Source: Daphnia carinata
Taxonomy: Eukaryota > Arthropoda > Branchiopoda > Diplostraca > Daphniidae
Assembly (NCBI RefSeq): GCF_022539665.2
Contig: NC_081331.1
Coordinates: 5,118,501-5,182,500 of the forward strand
Length of the DNA: 64,000 bases
Direction: 5' to 3'
This document shows positions 59,481 to 64,000 of this stretch, one piece after another (position 1 is the stretch's first letter; each line of letters starts with the position of its first letter). Made by a program: the position numbers and the translations under genes. The notes below the pieces were generated by a model. It did no database searches, was not told where the DNA came from, and saw nothing but the letters and a program-made list of their open reading frames with translations.

Positions 59481-61376
59481 GATGTGCAATCACTCGTGCA
59501 GGTAAGAATATATGCACTAAGTGGCACAGCAACGATTCGGACGACAAGCGTAATGCACGCGTCAAACAATACTGAACTGGCTCTGTTGCTCTGGTTATGG
59601 TACTTGTACTTCCTGCTTTATTCTTCTACCTTCTACCTTTTTTCTCTTTTTGGTTACAGTCCTGTGACTCCGAAAATGACAACCGCCCTAAAAAAAAATT
59701 TTTTACAAAAGAGAAAAAAAAATATAAATATATACATAAAAAGACAAAAAAAAAAGCTGAAAAAAGAAAAAGGAATACGTGCCCCTTTTCCTTTGTAAGG
59801 AATCCAAGTCGTCATATGTGCCACACTTCAGTGGATTTCTTACTCGTCCCCTTTCTTTCTGGATGATTGTACTTTTTACCTATTTCTTATCGCTGGGAAG
59901 ATTTTAAGTTCTATTTTTTTTTCTTAACGAGTGAGCTTAAAGAAATCGAAAAACTCGAACTTCCAAATGTTCTTTAATTCTGAAAGGAAAATGTGGTAGT
60001 TAGAGAAATTTTTTATGCATGGTCATATTTACTTCATTGATGCTTACCAAAGAATTCGATATTCTTGAGAGGGCACTTGGTTTGCATCTTGTAAGCAATA
60101 ACGGAGTTTTGCTCCATGGGCTTGAAAATAGTTCGTTTTCTTAAGCTCCAGTGTACTCTACCAAAATTTGGTGGAAAACGTGACCCGATTTGGAAGCTAT
60201 GCAGTGAAATGTATGTCACATCAAAAGAGGTGCGTCGTTTTGGGGACTTACTCTTTTCACCATAACACGGCAATAGCTTTCATGCAGGTGACAAGCCTTC
60301 AACTTTTTACGAAGAAGAATTACTGGCTGCTCTCACGACCAAAATCCCTGCTCACTGTACGACGCCTTATGGTGATAACATCCTAACGCTACATGGAGGC
60401 CCGAGGCGAAATCTTTTTATTTTATAGGAATAGTGCTGAATCCTGCAGAATGTCGGATGCGAAAGTGGGAAGTTGTATACTCAGAAATTTCTCTGTTTAA
60501 AGTTGGCTGGCTTCTTTGTGAGATTCGGAACCCATATTGGCTGTAGATGAAGAAAAAAGTAGGTTACACACAAAACGTGAACTACTTCCAAATTGGTACG
60601 CAGAGCCATAACTGGGGTAAACAGCTATCAAAGAACGTCTGCTAAATAAATTTACAGCGTTTTGTATACCCATACAAACTAATATTATTATTTACGAAAA
60701 CTAGAACGACCAACCATGTGACCTTTATGTAATCGCGTACGATATTAAATGGCGTACATGACTGGGCTGTATATATGGCAGTATGATCAAAGGAGAAGGC
60801 GTTTACAGATGAGATTCAGTAAACAAAACACAAAGCCAACCTGGGGTGTGAAAGTGATTGATTCAGAGGGGAAAACATATGTCTGTGCCTCCTCCTAAAT
60901 AAGGAGAAAAAGCTTAACTTGTAAGTTCAGAAATATGGAGAAAACCACAAATAGGCCTACGATTCTAAAGAACAACGGAATTCGTACCTAACGCTCCGGT
61001 AGCACTTAGCAGGCACGGCATCCCGACCATGCTGAGCTTTCAGATTGCTTCTAATGAAGTTCATGGGTGAATGCCATCTTGCCATGTTTCCTTCTCACTA
61101 GTAGATTTTTTCGTTTTGTTTTTCCGTTTGTTTCCGTAATTTCAATATTTTATAGGCAACCCAGAATACAATTCTCATAGTTTTTTAGTGGATTACTCGG
61201 TTATTGTTTATTGATTAACAAAGCTATATTTCCCATCTGGCATCCCCGCCTTTACCTATCGATGATCGTTTAGATCGCTACGGAATCGCTTCTTCGATTG
61301 AGACCTCTAGAGACGACGAGTGGTTTACAGACCGCCATTGGATTTTAGTGTAAAAGCACGAACGAGAAGTAACAAA
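59481..61376. other. Intergenic region upstream of COX7C
   Basis: AT-rich with poly-A runs (59,688-59,770). Short ORFs only. It contains the promoters of the CLIP-like gene (-) and COX7C (+). No element was assigned. Confidence 0.4.
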
Positions 61377-61723
61377 ATGTCTGCACTAAGAAACGGAGCA
61401 ATGCAGGTCCGCAACATTATGACATCGGCTATTCGCCCATCAGGCATCCCAGGCGGTATCCCTGCTTCGGTAAGTTTAACGTGGAATCTCTAAAACAATT
61501 AATCTGCACTTGAAGCGATTCGATAGGCATACGTTCGAATACTTATTTGAAATTAAGAAATCTTAATTGCATGATCTTATTATATAATGACGTTTATTTT
61601 CATTAGAGTCTCCCCTTCTCTGTTACCAATCGGTACAAGCTGACTGCTTACTTTATCCTCTTCTTTGGCAGTGGATTGGCTGCACCATTCTGGCTGGTGC
61701 GACACCAATTGTTGAAAAAGTGA
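61377..61723 (+). CDS. COX7C: Cytochrome c oxidase subunit 7C, mitochondrial
   Basis: Two exons, 61377-61469 and 61607-61723, encode 69 residues, the family's usual size. The presequence is MSALRNGAMQVRNIMTSAIR. The mature part contains SLPFSVTNRYKLTAYFILFF and ends APFWLVRHQLLKK, the diagnostic COX7C motif, with one membrane span. It is a small accessory subunit of complex IV in the inner mitochondrial membrane. A polyadenylation signal AATAAA lies at 61874-61879. Introns and start are unambiguous. Confidence 0.96.
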
Positions 61724-61873
61724 ATAATAGATGGTAATGTTGTAGTGGCATAGTTCCATTGTTTGGTTACATAAATGATTTTGTTTGTTTTTTCTATAGA
61801 CAACCTTACAATGGTGTGGAACCATCTCAGCATCATTCTCAAGACTTGGTAGATCAAGATTTATGTACAGTCA

Positions 61874-61879
61874 AATAAA
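61874..61879 (+). terminator. Polyadenylation signal of COX7C
   Basis: Canonical AATAAA about 150 bp after the COX7C stop, on the same strand. It lies shortly before the 3' end of the convergent ATF2-type gene. Confidence 0.5.
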
Positions 61880-62061
61880 AATACACTCAGTGTAACATTC
61901 ATTTGGATACATTGATCTAAAAAAAGGAAACAGGCTTTTAATTGTACATTTTAACTGAACATTAACAGTCTGAGTAGTTGAATTTGCTGTATGAAGGCAA
62001 TCAAAAAGGGCACTTTGAAGAAAAATTCACAAATATCTATTGAAACCTGGATGTTTCAATT

Positions 62062-63883
62062 TCAAACATCTTTAATTGACATGATAACAGAGGTCTGTTG
62101 TCCAGAATCTGCAGGATGAGGTACAATTGTAACACTTTGATTATTCAATGCCATACCAGTTTCCACTTGAGGAACCATAATGAGTGAAGGATGTGTAGGT
62201 TTACTCCTTGTTAAAATAGGCAAAGGTGTTGGATTCTGATTTGAAGAGTTGAGTATGATTATTTGACGCGAGGTTGATATATTCGAAACAGTTGAATTAA
62301 AATTCGCGGATGTTGGGGCGGTTACACCATTTGGTTTGCTTCCAGGGGCCAAACCATCAGTACCTAAAAAAGTAAACACAAACACATTTAATAACTCAGT
62401 AAAACATTTTTATCCATAGGGAACAATAACACAAAAAATTACTATTGTTCATGGTAGCATGCTGCTGCTGACACATTGCAAGGGTGACAGGGCAATCTTT
62501 GTGAGCTAAAAGTTGTAGTTTTAGCTGGGCTACTTCACTTCGTAAAGACATAACTTCATTCTGAAGTAATCGATTGGCCGTGTTCATAACAGTTGTTTTG
62601 GCTTCCAGATTTGTTACCCATCTTTTTCTTTTTTGTCGAGAGCGGAAAGCAGCAGCCCTAAACAAAGCAATAAGTATACATTGTAAAGTGGAAACTTAAC
62701 TTCCTCCGATACCGATTCCGTTCCAAGAAACGCCTACGTTTTTCGCTTTCCTCTTCATCTAAGTCCTGATCAGATGCTGAATTATAACTACGGCGTCTAT
62801 TTTTTCTCTGTGTAGAATCAACAGCCTCCATAACCTAAGAACTTTCAAACATGAGTGGAAACTAGCATACTTGAGTGCTATGACATGTAAAAATACCGTA
62901 TCCGAGTTAGGTAGTAGCTCTGTATCAGTGCCACTTGCGTCACTGGTACCACAAGTGGAAGTGCCATTTAACGGCTGAATGGGAGTCCTTGTCTTTGTTA
63001 ACGCTTGTTTCAATTTCTAGAATTTGAAAAAAAAAATCATTATGGTGCTTTCGGCAAGAATATACAGTTTTCCTACCAGTTTCGTTTCCGACATAATCGG
63101 TCTTGTCGGACGGATTTTGTTAGCCCCGTTTTCCATGCCAACCGGAGATGCTGCAACGGACACCCCTAAGTTAGAAGTGTCTGTTTCGGTAGGTACAGGT
63201 ATTGCCGGAATCTGGACTAACCGTCCATCGGGAAGACGAAGAAGAAGCGCTGTCATTGGATCAGTAACGGCAGCTGATGACTGAAGAACTGGACGAGGCA
63301 TTATATTCACGTTAGGGTTCGTTGCTGTTTTACTGCCATTGTTTGGGCAGATGTTACTTTTCTTGGCTCTATCTTTTCTTGGGCTACAGCTAGTTAAAGG
63401 GGTGGAAATCGTTTTGTCGTAATCAGACGATGAGGACAACGTCTTATCTGCTCTTTTTTCAGCAAATCTCTCAGATGTGGGGGGAGTTATAGTAATTAAT
63501 GGAGCAGGTACGGGGGTCGTTGTTGGAGATGGGAGAGTCAGGCACTCTGATGTGGAAAGCGATGGCATAAGATAATTTTTTTTAACATTGGCTGATTTTG
63601 GTGGTGGTAACTGTGTAACTCCTTCTGATTCTGTTGGAAGCACAGGAAAGACATGAGGTGTGTGGAGAACATCATCAGTTGTGGGGAGCGTAGGAGGGCT
63701 TAGGTGGGTAGTGACCTCAGCTGCTCTTCTAAATTGCTCTAGAAAAGGGATTTAGATACTTTGATAATATTTTTAAGACTTACAAAATTTGATTACCATC
63801 AAATGGATTAACATTCAAATCTTGAAAAAGCCCTACTTCCTCACAATTCCGGATGAATCTTGTTGGTGTTGGGGTTTCATCAG
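62062..63883 (-). CDS. ATF2: ATF2/ATF7-type bZIP transcription factor (5' end outside window)
   Basis: Six exons: 63797-63883, 63077-63738, 62897-63016, 62713-62834, 62443-62657 and 62062-62363, all in phase. The upstream exon or exons lie outside the window or unresolved in 63884-64000. The first visible exon carries DETPTPTRFIRNCEEVGLF, the ATF2 activation segment whose two TP sites are phosphorylated by p38 and JNK. A Ser/Pro/Thr-rich middle follows. The bZIP has the basic region EKRRRFLERNRAAAFRSRQK and a leucine zipper (NRLLQNEVMSLRSEVAQLKL) ending in the family signature LLAHKDCPVT. The N-terminal C2H2 finger is not seen. ATF2 binds CRE sites as a homodimer or with Jun and mediates stress responses. 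The A-A-A-F in the basic region replaces the usual A-A-A-S, a small change at a DNA-contacting position. Confidence 0.9.
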
Positions 63884-64000
63884 CTGTAATTAATTATAGT
63901 AATTAGAATATCTATTAAGAATCAAATTGAATCTTTTCAAGGTCAAATAGATCAGCCATTATTATATCCAAACTGTTAAAAGGAAAAAGTACTAAATCAT

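Overview
This is eukaryotic nuclear DNA, most likely from a small-genome arthropod. A branchiopod crustacean such as Daphnia is my best inference. The genes have many short introns (mostly 50-90 bp) with GT-AG borders, lie close together on both strands, and encode arthropod-style proteins, including chitin-binding, CLIP-like and Piwi proteins. All multi-exon models below were joined by hand from splice sites. In each named case the reading phases close exactly, but none was checked against RNA or a database.

Layout: 1-266 is the 3' end of a Pin1 prolyl isomerase. 717-2364 (-) is glutamine synthetase. 2365-7925 is a long stretch without a convincing gene. 7926-10226 (+) is FBXL6. About 11,220-18,100 is a repeat island: a roughly 5-kb palindrome carrying two mirrored copies of a small five-exon gene, a perfectly mirrored hairpin-rich segment and tRNA-like sequences, followed by a second foldback palindrome interrupted by a 486-bp MITE. 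18,442-22,293 (-) is a complete 16-exon Piwi gene. 23,200-24,100 holds small inverted-repeat elements. 26,121-27,146 (-) is a chitin-binding protein. 28,323-29,626 (-) is GKAP1. 30,213-30,470 (-) SF3B5 and 30,705-31,294 (+) COX5B are head to head. 32,534-33,182 (+) is a secreted orphan and 36,787-37,932 (+) a coiled-coil orphan. 41,248-46,722 (+) is a GRAMD2-type GRAM-domain membrane protein. 48,490-51,035 (-) is an MBOAT1/2 acyltransferase. 51,926-55,313 (-) is SNX19. 55,768-57,328 (+) is a THRAP3/BCLAF1-family protein. 57,560-59,480 (-) is a secreted protein with four Cys-rich CLIP-like modules. 61,377-61,723 (+) is COX7C. 62,062-64,000 (-) is the 3' part of an ATF2-type bZIP gene.

Most genes are unrelated housekeeping loci. 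Two nuclear-encoded cytochrome c oxidase subunits happen to share the window. The most unusual part is the palindromic island directly downstream of the Piwi gene. It could fold into long double-stranded RNA if transcribed, and it contains a conserved, highly structured segment and a gene I cannot assign to any family.
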